From assembly GCA_934659445.1 (NCBI GenBank), contig CAKUHV010000008.1, forward strand, positions 1 through 29,472: a stretch of DNA of 29,472 bases. The letters are read 5' to 3'. The translations under genes and the position numbers were made by a program. The DNA comes from an uncultured Oscillospiraceae bacterium. Its GTDB lineage: Bacteria; Bacillota; Clostridia; Oscillospirales; Oscillospiraceae. Shown here piece by piece: positions 22,911 through 29,472 of this stretch; positions within the stretch are counted from its first letter, which is position 1, and each line of letters begins with the position of its first letter. Below the pieces are notes generated by a model. That model worked only from the letters and a program-made list of their open reading frames with translations. It was not told the DNA's origin and made no database searches.

Positions 22911-24347
22911 ATGCCGACGAACCAATACGAAAGCCCGCTGGCCTCCCGCTACGCCAGCGATGAGATGCTGTACCTGTTTTCCGCCGATAAGAAGTTCTCC
23001 ACCTGGCGCCGCCTGTGGGTGGCCCTGGCCCGGGCGGAAATGGAGCTGGGTCTGCCCGTGACGCAGGAGCAGGTGGATGAGCTGGAGGCCCATATCACCG
23101 ATATTGACTATGAGCGGGCCGCCCAGTGGGAGAAGAAGCTGCGCCACGACGTGATGGCCCATGTACATACTTACGGGGAGCTGTGCCCCAAGGCCATGCC
23201 GATCATTCATCTGGGGGCCACCAGCTGCTACGTGGGGGACAACACCGATGTGATCCTCATGCGGGAGGGGCTGGAGCTGGTGCGGGACAAGCTGGTGCGG
23301 GTGCTGGCCAGTCTGGCAAAGTTCGCCGACGAGTATAAGGCCATGCCCACCCTGGGCTTTACCCACTTTCAGGCGGCCCAGCTAGTCACCGTGGGCAAGC
23401 GGGCCACTCTGTGGATGAACGAGCTGCTCATGGATCTGGAGGAGGTGGAGCACCGCATCTCCACCCTGAAGCTGCTGGGCTCCAAGGGCACCACCGGCAC
23501 CCAGGCCTCCTTCCTGGAGCTGTTTGAGGGTGACCACGAAAAGGTGAAGCTGCTGGAGGAAAAGATTGCCAGGGAAATGGGCTTTACAGCCGTTGTCCCC
23601 GTAAGCGGTCAGACCTATTCCCGCAAGATGGACTACAACGTGCTGTCCACTCTGGCCGGTATCGCGCAGTCTGCCAGCAAGTTTGCCACCGACCTGCGTC
23701 TGCTGTGCCACCTGAAGGAGGTAGAGGAGCCCTTTGAGAAGAACCAGATCGGCTCCTCCGCCATGCCCTATAAGCGCAACCCCATGCGCAGCGAGCGTAT
23801 CTGTTCTCTGGCCCGGTATGTGATCGCCGACGCCAACAACCCCGCCGTCACCGCCGCCACCCAGTGGTTCGAGCGCACGCTGGATGACTCCGCTAACAAG
23901 CGCATCGCTGTGCCCGAGGCGTTCCTGGCGGTGGACGCCATCCTGAATATCATGCTGAATGTATCCTCCGGGCTGATCGTCCATCCCAGGGTCATTGAGC
24001 GCCATGTGATGGAGGAACTGCCCTTCATGGCCAGCGAGAACATCATGATGGATGCCGTCAAGCGGGGGGGCGACCGGCAGCAGCTGCACGAACACATCCG
24101 CGTGCTGTCTATAGAAGCGGGAAAGAATGTAAAGGATCTCGGACTTACAAATAACCTGATCCAGCTGATCGCCGCCGATCCCTTGTTCGGCATGACGGAG
24201 CAGGAGCTGACCGCCCATCTGGAGCCCGCCCGCTACATCGGCCGCTGCCCACAGCAGGTGGAGGAGTTCCTGGCCGACTGCATCGGACCCGTTCTGGAGC
24301 GTTATCCCCGGGCGCTGGCGGGAAAAGAGACTGAGCTTAAGGTTTGA
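22911..24347 (+). CDS. purB: Adenylosuccinate lyase
   Basis: A 478-residue fumarase/aspartase-superfamily enzyme. It cleaves SAICAR and adenylosuccinate in purine synthesis, releasing fumarate. The superfamily signature is GSSAMPYKRNP (residues 281-291). Conserved region 1 HLGATSCYVGDN and region 2 KGTTGTQASFLELF (with the catalytic-site Thr/Ser/His neighbourhood) are also present. Length matches the longer, human/Bacteroides-like PurB subgroup common in Clostridia (about 475). ATG 22911 has AAAGGGACG upstream; an ATG at 22904 is in another frame. It stands alone, not in a pur operon, and is followed within 15 bases by an unrelated permease gene. Confidence 0.96.
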   Translation: MPTNQYESPLASRYASDEMLYLFSADKKFSTWRRLWVALARAEMELGLPVTQEQVDELEAHITDIDYERAAQWEKKLRHDVMAHVHTYGELCPKAMPIIHLGATSCYVGDNTDVILMREGLELVRDKLVRVLASLAKFADEYKAMPTLGFTHFQAAQLVTVGKRATLWMNELLMDLEEVEHRISTLKLLGSKGTTGTQASFLELFEGDHEKVKLLEEKIAREMGFTAVVPVSGQTYSRKMDYNVLSTLAGIAQSASKFATDLRLLCHLKEVEEPFEKNQIGSSAMPYKRNPMRSERICSLARYVIADANNPAVTAATQWFERTLDDSANKRIAVPEAFLAVDAILNIMLNVSSGLIVHPRVIERHVMEELPFMASENIMMDAVKRGGDRQQLHEHIRVLSIEAGKNVKDLGLTNNLIQLIAADPLFGMTEQELTAHLEPARYIGRCPQQVEEFLADCIGPVLERYPRALAGKETELKV

Positions 24348-24361
24348 GCGGAGGAGAGAAC

Positions 24362-25657
24362 ATGAAAAAAAGAGACTTCAGCGGCTGTCTTGCGGCCGGC
24401 ATTACGGCATTTCTTGTTCTTGCCGGGGCGATCTTGTTTTTCTTCGGGATCTTCCACTGGAGCGCTCTGATGAAGTTTCTGGATCAGCTGAGCTACATCC
24501 TGCGTCCGGTTTTCTATGGAATGGTGCTGGCTTTCCTTCTGCTTCCCATCCAGCGGGGGATCAGCCGACTGCTGCTGAACCTGTCGGGACAGAAGCAGTC
24601 CGCAGCAGAGGCCGGAAAGGGGCTGCTCTTTCTGGCCACCGTGCTCAGTCTGGTTTTTGCGGCGCTTGTGCTGTATCTTCTCCTGTACCTGGTGCTGCCG
24701 GAGGTCTACCGCAGTCTGAAGGGGCTGGTTTTGGCCTTCCCCGGGTATTTTGACCGGATGCAGACCATGCTCTCCGGCTTTTTCGAGAACAATCCGGAGA
24801 TCCAAAACGCCGTGATGGCTTACTACGACAAGGTTGCCGCCGGCTTGGAGAGCTGGTTCAATGCGGAACTGCTGCCCAATTTCGAGTCCCTCAGCGGCAC
24901 GCTGAGCTGGCTGCGGCAGAGTCTGCTGCCCAATGTGACCGGGGTGATGACCAACGTCTCCGCCATGGTGCTGGGGCTGCTGTATCTGCTGAAGGACCTG
25001 CTGGTGGCGGTGATCGTTTCGGTTTATCTGCTCATGCGCAAGGACACCTTCGCGGCCCAGAGCAAAAAGCTGGTCTACGGTGTTTTCCCCACCAGATGGG
25101 CCGACCTGATCGTAGAGGAGACCAGAAGGGCCTATCGTATCCTCAGCGGTTTTATCAACGGAAAGCTGCTGGACTCGCTGATCATCGGGCTGATCGCTCT
25201 TGTCTGCTGCAATCTGTTCAAGTTCCCCTATCCGGCGCTGCTGGCCACGATCATCGGCGTGACCAACGTCATCCCGTTTTTCGGGCCCTTTATCGGGGCG
25301 ATCCCCTGCGCCATGCTCATCTTTTTGGTCAGTCCCGTCCAGTGCCTGTATTTTATCTTTTTCATCTTTGTTCTCCAGCAGTTTGACGGCAACATTCTGG
25401 GGCCCAAGATCCTGGGGGAATCCACCGGACTGGCGTCCTTCTGGGTGCTGTTCTCCATCCTGCTGTTCGGCGGCCTGTTCGGGTTTGCAGGCATGGTGCT
25501 TGGCGTGCCGGTATTTGCTATGATCTACAGCGTGGTGTCCCGACTGGTGGCAAGAGGGCTGAAGAAGCGCGGACTGCCGGTGGATACGCGGTCCTATATG
25601 GGGGTGACCCCGCCCATGGCGGCGGAGAAGTCCACCCAGCCCGTGGAAAAGAATTGA
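24362..25657 (+). CDS. AI-2E family transporter (PF01594)
   Basis: A 431-residue polytopic membrane protein with about eight helices. The family's late motif GVTNVIPFFGPFIGAIPCAMLIFLVSP and the following ILGPKILGESTGL and FGGLFGFAGMVLGVPVFAMIY are present. Members have been linked to autoinducer-2 export, Na+/H+ antiport, or sporulation membranes (YtvI, SpoVV), so the name does not fix the substrate. The start ATG 24362 has GGAGGAGA (24350-24357) 4-5 bases upstream. The spacing to purB (14 bases) suggests a common transcript, and a strong terminator follows. Confidence 0.88.
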   Translation: MKKRDFSGCLAAGITAFLVLAGAILFFFGIFHWSALMKFLDQLSYILRPVFYGMVLAFLLLPIQRGISRLLLNLSGQKQSAAEAGKGLLFLATVLSLVFAALVLYLLLYLVLPEVYRSLKGLVLAFPGYFDRMQTMLSGFFENNPEIQNAVMAYYDKVAAGLESWFNAELLPNFESLSGTLSWLRQSLLPNVTGVMTNVSAMVLGLLYLLKDLLVAVIVSVYLLMRKDTFAAQSKKLVYGVFPTRWADLIVEETRRAYRILSGFINGKLLDSLIIGLIALVCCNLFKFPYPALLATIIGVTNVIPFFGPFIGAIPCAMLIFLVSPVQCLYFIFFIFVLQQFDGNILGPKILGESTGLASFWVLFSILLFGGLFGFAGMVLGVPVFAMIYSVVSRLVARGLKKRGLPVDTRSYMGVTPPMAAEKSTQPVEKN

Positions 25658-25673
25658 CCACATCAAGATAACG

Positions 25674-25717
25674 AGGGCCGCTCCCCTGATGCATCTCAGG
25701 GGAGCGGCCCTTATTTT
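25674..25717 (+). terminator. Intrinsic terminator between convergent genes
   Basis: A 16-bp perfect stem AGGGCCGCTCCCCTGA (25674-25689) with TCAGGGGAGCGGCCCT (25696-25711), loop TGCATC, followed by TATTTT. It lies between the rightward permease gene and the leftward cotJC, so it may stop both; the U-run favours the plus direction. Confidence 0.92.
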
Positions 25718-25744
25718 GTCAGAGCATGCGTGGATGCCGCCCGG

Positions 25745-26344
25745 TCACTGGTCGAAGGCGGGATTGGTCAGGTACACATTTTTGGTATCCATCCGCTCCT
25801 TACACAGGCGCAGGCACTCGCCAAAGCGCTGGAAGTGTACGATCTCTCGCTCCCGCAGGAAGCGGATCACGTTGTTAACGTCCGGGTCGTCGGACAGACG
25901 GAGAATATTGTCGTAGGTCACGCGGGCCTTTTGCTCTGCTGCCATATCCTCCGTCAGATCGGCGATCACATCGCCGGTACACTGGATCGAGCCTGCGGAC
26001 CAGGGGAAACCGGAGGCGGCAGTGGGGTAGACACCGGTGGTGTGATCCACGAAGTAAGGCGCAAAGGCGGCGTTTTCCCGCACCTCTTTGTCACTCAGAT
26101 TCCGGGTCAGCTGGTGCACGATGGACGCCACCATCTCCATGTGGCCCAGTTCTTCGGTGCCGATATCGGTCAGCAATGCCTTTGCCTCTTCATAAGGCAT
26201 CGAATACCGCTGGGACAGGTAGCGCATGGACGCGCCCAGTTCGCCGTTCGGTCCGCCGTACTGGCTGATGATGAAGGCCGCCAGCTTAGGGTTCGGGGTG
26301 GCGATCCTGACTGGGAACTGGAGCTTTTTCTCGTAAATAAACAT
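25745..26344 (-). CDS. cotJC: CotJC manganese catalase, spore coat
   Basis: A 199-residue CotJC protein (starts FIYEKKLQFPVRIATPNPKLA). It has all manganese catalase ligands at the family spacing: Glu35, Glu65, His68, Glu137 and His170. So it can probably decompose hydrogen peroxide with a di-manganese centre while packed in the coat. The start is ATG 26344 with GAGGTGAAG upstream; the longer ORF with extra residues MALEFPAERGEVS is a readthrough of the preceding gene. It is 2 bases downstream of the CotJA-CotJB fusion gene and shares its transcript. In Bacillus, cotJ is a sigma-E operon of the mother cell. Confidence 0.94.
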   Translation of the reverse strand: MFIYEKKLQFPVRIATPNPKLAAFIISQYGGPNGELGASMRYLSQRYSMPYEEAKALLTDIGTEELGHMEMVASIVHQLTRNLSDKEVRENAAFAPYFVDHTTGVYPTAASGFPWSAGSIQCTGDVIADLTEDMAAEQKARVTYDNILRLSDDPDVNNVIRFLREREIVHFQRFGECLRLCKERMDTKNVYLTNPAFDQ

Positions 26345-26346
26345 AC

Positions 26347-26805
26347 TCACTTCACCTCGCTCTGCCGGAAATTCCAGGGCCACGGATCGTTCAGCCAGCG
26401 GTAGGCGCCGAAATTGACCGCGGAGTCCTTCATCAGCGGGCCGTTTGCCTCCTCATAGGCGGCCCTTGCGCTGCGCTCCAAGGCTACATACTGCCTGAAA
26501 AGCTGAAATGCCTCCTCGTCCTCCGGGTGGGTATCCAGATAGATCCCCAGCTCCAGCACCACAAATTCCAGTGCCTGAAGCTCTGTAAGCGGGTCGGAGG
26601 GCAGAGCGCTGCCCTCTGTCTTCAGATGGAAGGGGAGGTTCAGCCCCGGAAACAGGGTGCCGCTGCTGAGGGCGTCGTTCTGGTCGTACTTCTGGGGTGT
26701 ATTCTGCTGGAACGGAACATAGGGAACGGCCAGGGGCGCGCAGGCGGGCATGGTCCCGCAGCGGTCCGGGCAGTTGGAGGCTGTCCCGCCGTTGTTGTTA
26801 TTCAA
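26347..26805 (-). CDS. cotJB: CotJA-CotJB fusion, inner spore coat protein
   Basis: A 152-residue protein that joins two coat proteins usually made from separate genes. Residues about 22-60 (LAVPYVPFQQ...YDQNDALSSGTLFPGLNLPF) match CotJA. Residues about 72-148 (TELQALEFVVLELGIYLDTHPEDEEAF, then NDPWPWNF) match CotJB. The N-terminus (MNNNNGGTASNC...) is Asn- and Cys-rich. The TTG start at 26805 has a perfect AAGGAGGG seven bases away. It lies 2 bases before cotJC on the same strand. CotJA and CotJB are thought to localise the CotJC catalase in the coat; joining them would fix their ratio. A 33-base inverted repeat abuts the ribosome site. Confidence 0.9.
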   Translation of the reverse strand: MNNNNGGTASNCPDRCGTMPACAPLAVPYVPFQQNTPQKYDQNDALSSGTLFPGLNLPFHLKTEGSALPSDPLTELQALEFVVLELGIYLDTHPEDEEAFQLFRQYVALERSARAAYEEANGPLMKDSAVNFGAYRWLNDPWPWNFRQSEVK

Positions 26806-26820
26806 TGGAGATCCCTCCTT

Positions 26821-26853
26821 GGATGGATTGAGCCAAACAGGCTCAGTCCATCC
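26821..26853 (-). promoter_or_regulatory. Hairpin abutting the cotJ ribosome binding site
   Basis: Arms 26821-26834 and 26840-26853 pair over 14 bp around AAACA with one imperfect pair (a T-G wobble on the plus strand, an A-C mismatch on the cotJ strand). On the minus strand the stem ends at the first base of AAGGAGGG (26820-26813). It could stabilise the sporulation mRNA or limit access to the ribosome site. No clear sigma-E or sigma-K promoter is found further upstream. Confidence 0.65.
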
Positions 26854-27020
26854 TATGCCGGGCTGTGCTCACGGCTACGGGGAGGGGAACGACATGGGAC
26901 GGGAGTGCGGCAAAAAAGCGGCGCCCCCCCCGATATCTGACGATGGTTATGGGCAGATGGGCGGAAAAATTTTTCATAAGATGTCCCGCGGGCCCATAGG
27001 GTTGCTTGGGGGGTGGGGCG

Positions 27021-27722
27021 ATGAGCAGGCGTTTCCGGGCGGTTGTCCTCCTGTGGGTATTATCTGCGGGGGCGGCGGCTTTGCTTTGCAGGCCCGCGAA
27101 AGAGGCCATGGCTGCGGAGCGGCTGAGCGGGATGCTGTGCCCCGTCCGGCTGGTGCTGGACGCGGGCCATGGGGGAGAGGACGGCGGGGCGGTCTCCCTG
27201 ACCGGGATGCCAGAGAGCCAGATCAATCTGGCCATCACCCTGCGGCTGGAGGATATTCTCGCCTTCTGCGGCGTCCCCTCTCAGGCGCTTCGCCGGGAGG
27301 ATATTTCCCTTTACAGCGAAGGAGCGGCAACACTTCGGGAGAAAAAGGTCTCCGACCTACACAACCGGGTGGCCGAGATAGAGCGGGAGGAGAACACGGT
27401 TCTGGTCAGCATCCACCAGAACAGCTTTCCTCAGGGGAAATACCGGGGCACGCAGGTGTTTTATGCGCCGACAGAGGGCTCGCAGGAACTGGCAGAGCAG
27501 GTGCAGCAGGCGGTGCGGGAAACGCTCCAGCCGGAGAACGACAGGCAGGCGAAGCTCATCCCGGACACGGTCTACCTGATGAACCACATCACCTGCCCCG
27601 CCATTCTGGTGGAGTGCGGCTTTCTCACCAACCCGGGGGAGGAGGCCATGCTGCGCACGCCGGAATACCAGACGAAGCTGGCAACGGTGCTGACCTGTGC
27701 CCTTATGCGCACGCTGGACTGA
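27021..27722 (+). CDS. cwlD: CwlD-like N-acetylmuramoyl-L-alanine amidase
   Basis: A 233-residue Amidase_3 protein with an N-terminal signal anchor (about 6-24, RAVVLLWVLSAGAAALL). The zinc ligands are His50 (DAGHGGEDGG), Glu65 (PESQINL) and His132 (SIHQN), and the catalytic Glu198 is in VECGF. The length and compact layout, without LysM or SPOR repeats, fit CwlD, which removes peptides from cortex glycan so that muramic-delta-lactam forms. ATG 27021 follows a G-rich site; an in-frame TTG at 27006 is less likely. It points away from the cotJ operon across a 200-base divergent region, and precedes radA as a separate gene. In Bacillus it is controlled by sigma-E and sigma-G. Confidence 0.88.
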   Translation: MSRRFRAVVLLWVLSAGAAALLCRPAKEAMAAERLSGMLCPVRLVLDAGHGGEDGGAVSLTGMPESQINLAITLRLEDILAFCGVPSQALRREDISLYSEGAATLREKKVSDLHNRVAEIEREENTVLVSIHQNSFPQGKYRGTQVFYAPTEGSQELAEQVQQAVRETLQPENDRQAKLIPDTVYLMNHITCPAILVECGFLTNPGEEAMLRTPEYQTKLATVLTCALMRTLD

Positions 27723-27725
27723 ACA

Positions 27726-27754
27726 TTTACTTTTCCCGGGAAATCTGATACAAT
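27726..27754 (+). promoter_or_regulatory. Sigma-A promoter of radA
   Basis: TTTACT (27726-27731), a 17-bp spacer, and TACAAT (27749-27754). A TG is placed one base before the -10 (extended -10), which should strengthen it. Confidence 0.6.
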
Positions 27755-27796
27755 GGCACCAAAGAACTGTGCCCGCTGGGCGGCAAGGAGCAGAGC

Positions 27797-29170
27797 ATGA
27801 AGGCAAAGACGGTATTTTACTGCACCGAGTGCGGCAACGAGACCCCGAAGTGGCAGGGGAGATGCTCCGCCTGCGGCGCCTGGAACACCATCGTTGAGCG
27901 TCCTGCAGAGAAGCCCACGAAAAAATCTTCATCCGGCATTTCCAGAGCGTCCGGGATCGGCGGCGGGATAAACGTCCCGAAAGCCATGACCGAGATCCAG
28001 CTGGATGACGAGCTGCGCTTCTCCACTGGCATGGGAGAGCTGGACCGTGTTCTGGGCGGCGGTGCGGTGAAGGGCTCTCTGGTACTGGTGGGCGGCGCGC
28101 CGGGCATCGGCAAGTCCACTCTGATGCTGCAGATCTGCGACAACCTGTCCCGCTTTGCCAAGGTGCTGTACGTATCCGGCGAGGAGTCGGAGCGGCAGAT
28201 CAAGCTGCGGGCCCAGCGGCTCCGGGTAAGAGGGGAGGGGCTGTATCTTCTGTCAGAGACAGAGCTGGAGCGCGTGACGGACGCGGTTCACGAATCTGCC
28301 CCGGATATCCTGATCGTGGACTCCATCCAGACCCTGTACCACGGGGACGTGTCCTCGCCCGCCGGCAGCATCAGCCAGGTGAAGGAGTGCACCATGGCCC
28401 TGATGCAGCTGGCCAAGGGGGAGGGGCTGACCGTCTTTGTCATCGGCCACGTGAACAAGGAGGGCTCCATCGCCGGGCCCAAGGTGCTGGAGCATATGGT
28501 GGACTGTGTGCTGTACTTCGAGGGCGACCAGCACACCAGCTACCGTATCCTGCGGGCGGCCAAAAACCGCTTCGGCGCCACCAACGAGATCGGTGTGTTC
28601 GAAATGGAGGATGTGGGTCTGACCGAGGTGCCAAACCCCTCGGAGGCCCTGCTGGCGGGACGGCCGGAGGGGGCTCCCGGCACCTGCGTCACCTGCGTGA
28701 TGGAGGGCAACCGCCCCGTCCTGGCGGAGATCCAGGCGCTGGTGGTGCCCTCGGCTTACGGCAATCCCCGCCGGGTGAGCAACGGCATGGACTACAACCG
28801 GGCCATGCTGCTGCTGGCTGTTCTGGAAAAGCGGGGCGGACTACTGGTCAGCAGCTGCGATGCCTATTTCAATGTGGTCAACGGCCTGTCCCTGGACGAG
28901 CCTGCAGCCGATCTGGCGGCCATTCTGGCGGTGGCCTCCAGCTTCCGTGACCGGGTGGTGCCCAACGATCTGGCCGCCATCGGAGAGGTGGGCCTGACCG
29001 GCGAGCTGCGGGCGGTGAGCGCCCTGGGCCAGCGGCTGAGCGAGGTGCGCCGCCTTGGTTTTACCAAATGCCTGATCCCCAAACGGGTGCAGGGACGGCT
29101 TGTCCCGCCGGAGGGGCTGGAGCTGATTCGGGTATCCAACATCCGGGAAGCTCTGGCGGCGATCCTGTGA
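27797..29170 (+). CDS. radA: DNA repair protein RadA (Sms)
   Basis: A 457-residue RecA-like branch migration helicase. The N-terminal zinc finger has Cys9, Cys12, Cys23 and Cys26 (CTEC...CSAC). The Walker A is GGAPGIGKST (99-108), the family marker KNRFG is at 256-260, and the C-terminal Lon-like peptidase-related domain (about 290-457) is complete. RadA helps extend D-loops in recombination and aids natural transformation. The ATG at 27797 has AAGGAG upstream. In many Firmicutes radA lies near disA or clpC, but here it stands next to cwlD; no disA is seen. Confidence 0.97.
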   Translation: MKAKTVFYCTECGNETPKWQGRCSACGAWNTIVERPAEKPTKKSSSGISRASGIGGGINVPKAMTEIQLDDELRFSTGMGELDRVLGGGAVKGSLVLVGGAPGIGKSTLMLQICDNLSRFAKVLYVSGEESERQIKLRAQRLRVRGEGLYLLSETELERVTDAVHESAPDILIVDSIQTLYHGDVSSPAGSISQVKECTMALMQLAKGEGLTVFVIGHVNKEGSIAGPKVLEHMVDCVLYFEGDQHTSYRILRAAKNRFGATNEIGVFEMEDVGLTEVPNPSEALLAGRPEGAPGTCVTCVMEGNRPVLAEIQALVVPSAYGNPRRVSNGMDYNRAMLLLAVLEKRGGLLVSSCDAYFNVVNGLSLDEPAADLAAILAVASSFRDRVVPNDLAAIGEVGLTGELRAVSALGQRLSEVRRLGFTKCLIPKRVQGRLVPPEGLELIRVSNIREALAAIL

Positions 29171-29216
29171 CAGGATGGGGAAGTGACAGACGCCTTCTCC
29201 AAGCATAAGGGAACAG

Positions 29217-29245
29217 CGCCCCGGCTGCCGGCGGCAGTCGGGGCG
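29217..29245. other. GC-rich hairpin in the radA-tRNA gap
   Basis: Arms 29217-29229 and 29233-29245 pair over 13 bp with one G-T wobble and a GGC loop. No U-run follows. It may end radA transcripts weakly. The rest of 29171-29401 shows no gene; the open frames on the minus strand here lack start sites and similarity. Confidence 0.4.
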
Positions 29246-29308
29246 TCCGGTGTGGCCCGCCCTGGCCGTCTGCGTCAGAAAATGGACCCCGAAGTGCAGG
29301 TTTGGGGC

Positions 29309-29337
29309 TTGCATTTTTGAATTGCTTGTGGTAGACT
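29309..29337 (+). promoter_or_regulatory. Possible promoter of the tRNA-Pro gene
   Basis: TTGCAT (29309-29314), a 17-bp spacer and TAGACT (29332-29337). Each hexamer matches the sigma-A consensus only moderately, but the position is 65 bases before the tRNA in an otherwise empty gap. Confidence 0.3.
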
Positions 29338-29401
29338 ACGAACGTTGGAGTCAGGGGCGTCCGGGGCGTTCTGCCCTTATGAATCCTTCTGATTTCTGTA
29401 T

Positions 29402-29472
29402 CCGGGTGTAGCGCAGTTGGTAGCGCGCATGGTTCGGGACCATGAGGCCGTGGGTTCAAATCCCGCCACTCG
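29402..29472 (+). tRNA. tRNA-Pro (anticodon CGG), cut by the window end
   Basis: A cloverleaf is visible: acceptor CCGGGTG (29402-29408), U8 and A9, D stem GCGC/GCGC (29411-29414, 29423-29426), anticodon stem CATGG/CCATG, loop TTCGGGA with anticodon CGG at 29435-29437, and the T arm GTGGG TTCAAAT CCCGC. The 3' acceptor side CACTCG stops one base short of the full seven, so the last pair, discriminator and CCA lie beyond the window. The C1-G72 start and the anticodon both fit proline. Confidence 0.93.

Noticed and set aside
25730..26404. Plus-strand open frame of 224 codons opposite cotJC
   Set aside because: The minus strand encodes CotJC with all five manganese ligands; the plus frame has no family similarity or ribosome site.
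26854..26960. Sigma-E or sigma-K promoter for the cotJ operon on the minus strand
   Set aside because: CATAACCA and CATAGGAT were examined as -10 candidates, but neither had a fitting -35 at the right spacing.
26940..27000. Sigma-E or sigma-G promoter for cwlD around CATAAGAT
   Set aside because: The -10 match is partial and no -35 is present at 14-18 bases.
26750..27748. 332-codon plus-strand frame over the cotJ-cwlD divergent region
   Set aside because: It overlaps cwlD in another frame, is Gly/Arg/Pro-rich, and starts inside cotJB antisense.

Overview
The window looks like a chromosomal segment of a GC-rich, endospore-forming anaerobe of class Clostridia, most like the Oscillospiraceae-type gut Firmicutes (Flavonifractor/Intestinimonas/Oscillibacter neighbourhood). 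The basis is the strong G/C third-position bias, Shine-Dalgarno sites of the AGGAGG type, the Firmicute order yicC-remA-gmk-rpoZ...priA-def-fmt-rsmB-rlmN-prpC-prkC-rsgA, and the spore genes spoVM, a sipL-like gene, spoIVA, cotJ and cwlD. The genus is inference; no 16S gene is present.

Layout. Positions 1-214 hold no gene but a run of near-perfect inverted repeats. Positions 215-1590 encode a DUF3343 putative Se/S carrier and an overlapping class V aminotransferase (cysteine desulfurase-like). Positions 1682-5803 start with a clear sigma-A promoter and carry cdaA (c-di-AMP synthase) and its regulator ybbR/cdaR. An RseC-family membrane protein, a DUF5685 protein and a J-domain/TPR-like protein follow, coupled by start-stop overlaps; a small membrane protein (5804-6328) comes next.

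Positions 6358-18523 are the housekeeping cluster: RNA turnover (yicC), the RemA regulator, GMP kinase, RNA polymerase omega, PriA, the formyl-Met pair def/fmt, the RNA methyltransferases rsmB and rlmN, the PP2C phosphatase/PASTA kinase pair, and the ribosome-assembly GTPase rsgA. It ends at a strong terminator. coaBC, rpe and thiN, which belong to the Bacillus version of this cluster, are absent.

Positions 18559-21912 form a compact spore-coat basement cassette: spoVM (26 codons), a SPOCS+LysM protein resembling SipL/SpoVID, and spoIVA. Sigma-E-like promoters are visible before the last two. Known biology has SpoVM and SpoIVA form the basement layer on the forespore membrane, with the LysM protein binding SpoIVA. 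This is the most interesting part of the window.

The rest holds an ECF transporter S component (22110-22736), purB, an AI-2E-family permease, a leftward cotJ operon (a CotJA-CotJB fusion plus the CotJC manganese catalase), a divergent cwlD (cortex amidase), radA, and a tRNA-Pro(CGG) cut by the right edge. Long ORFs opposite the real genes are by-products of high GC and are not annotated.
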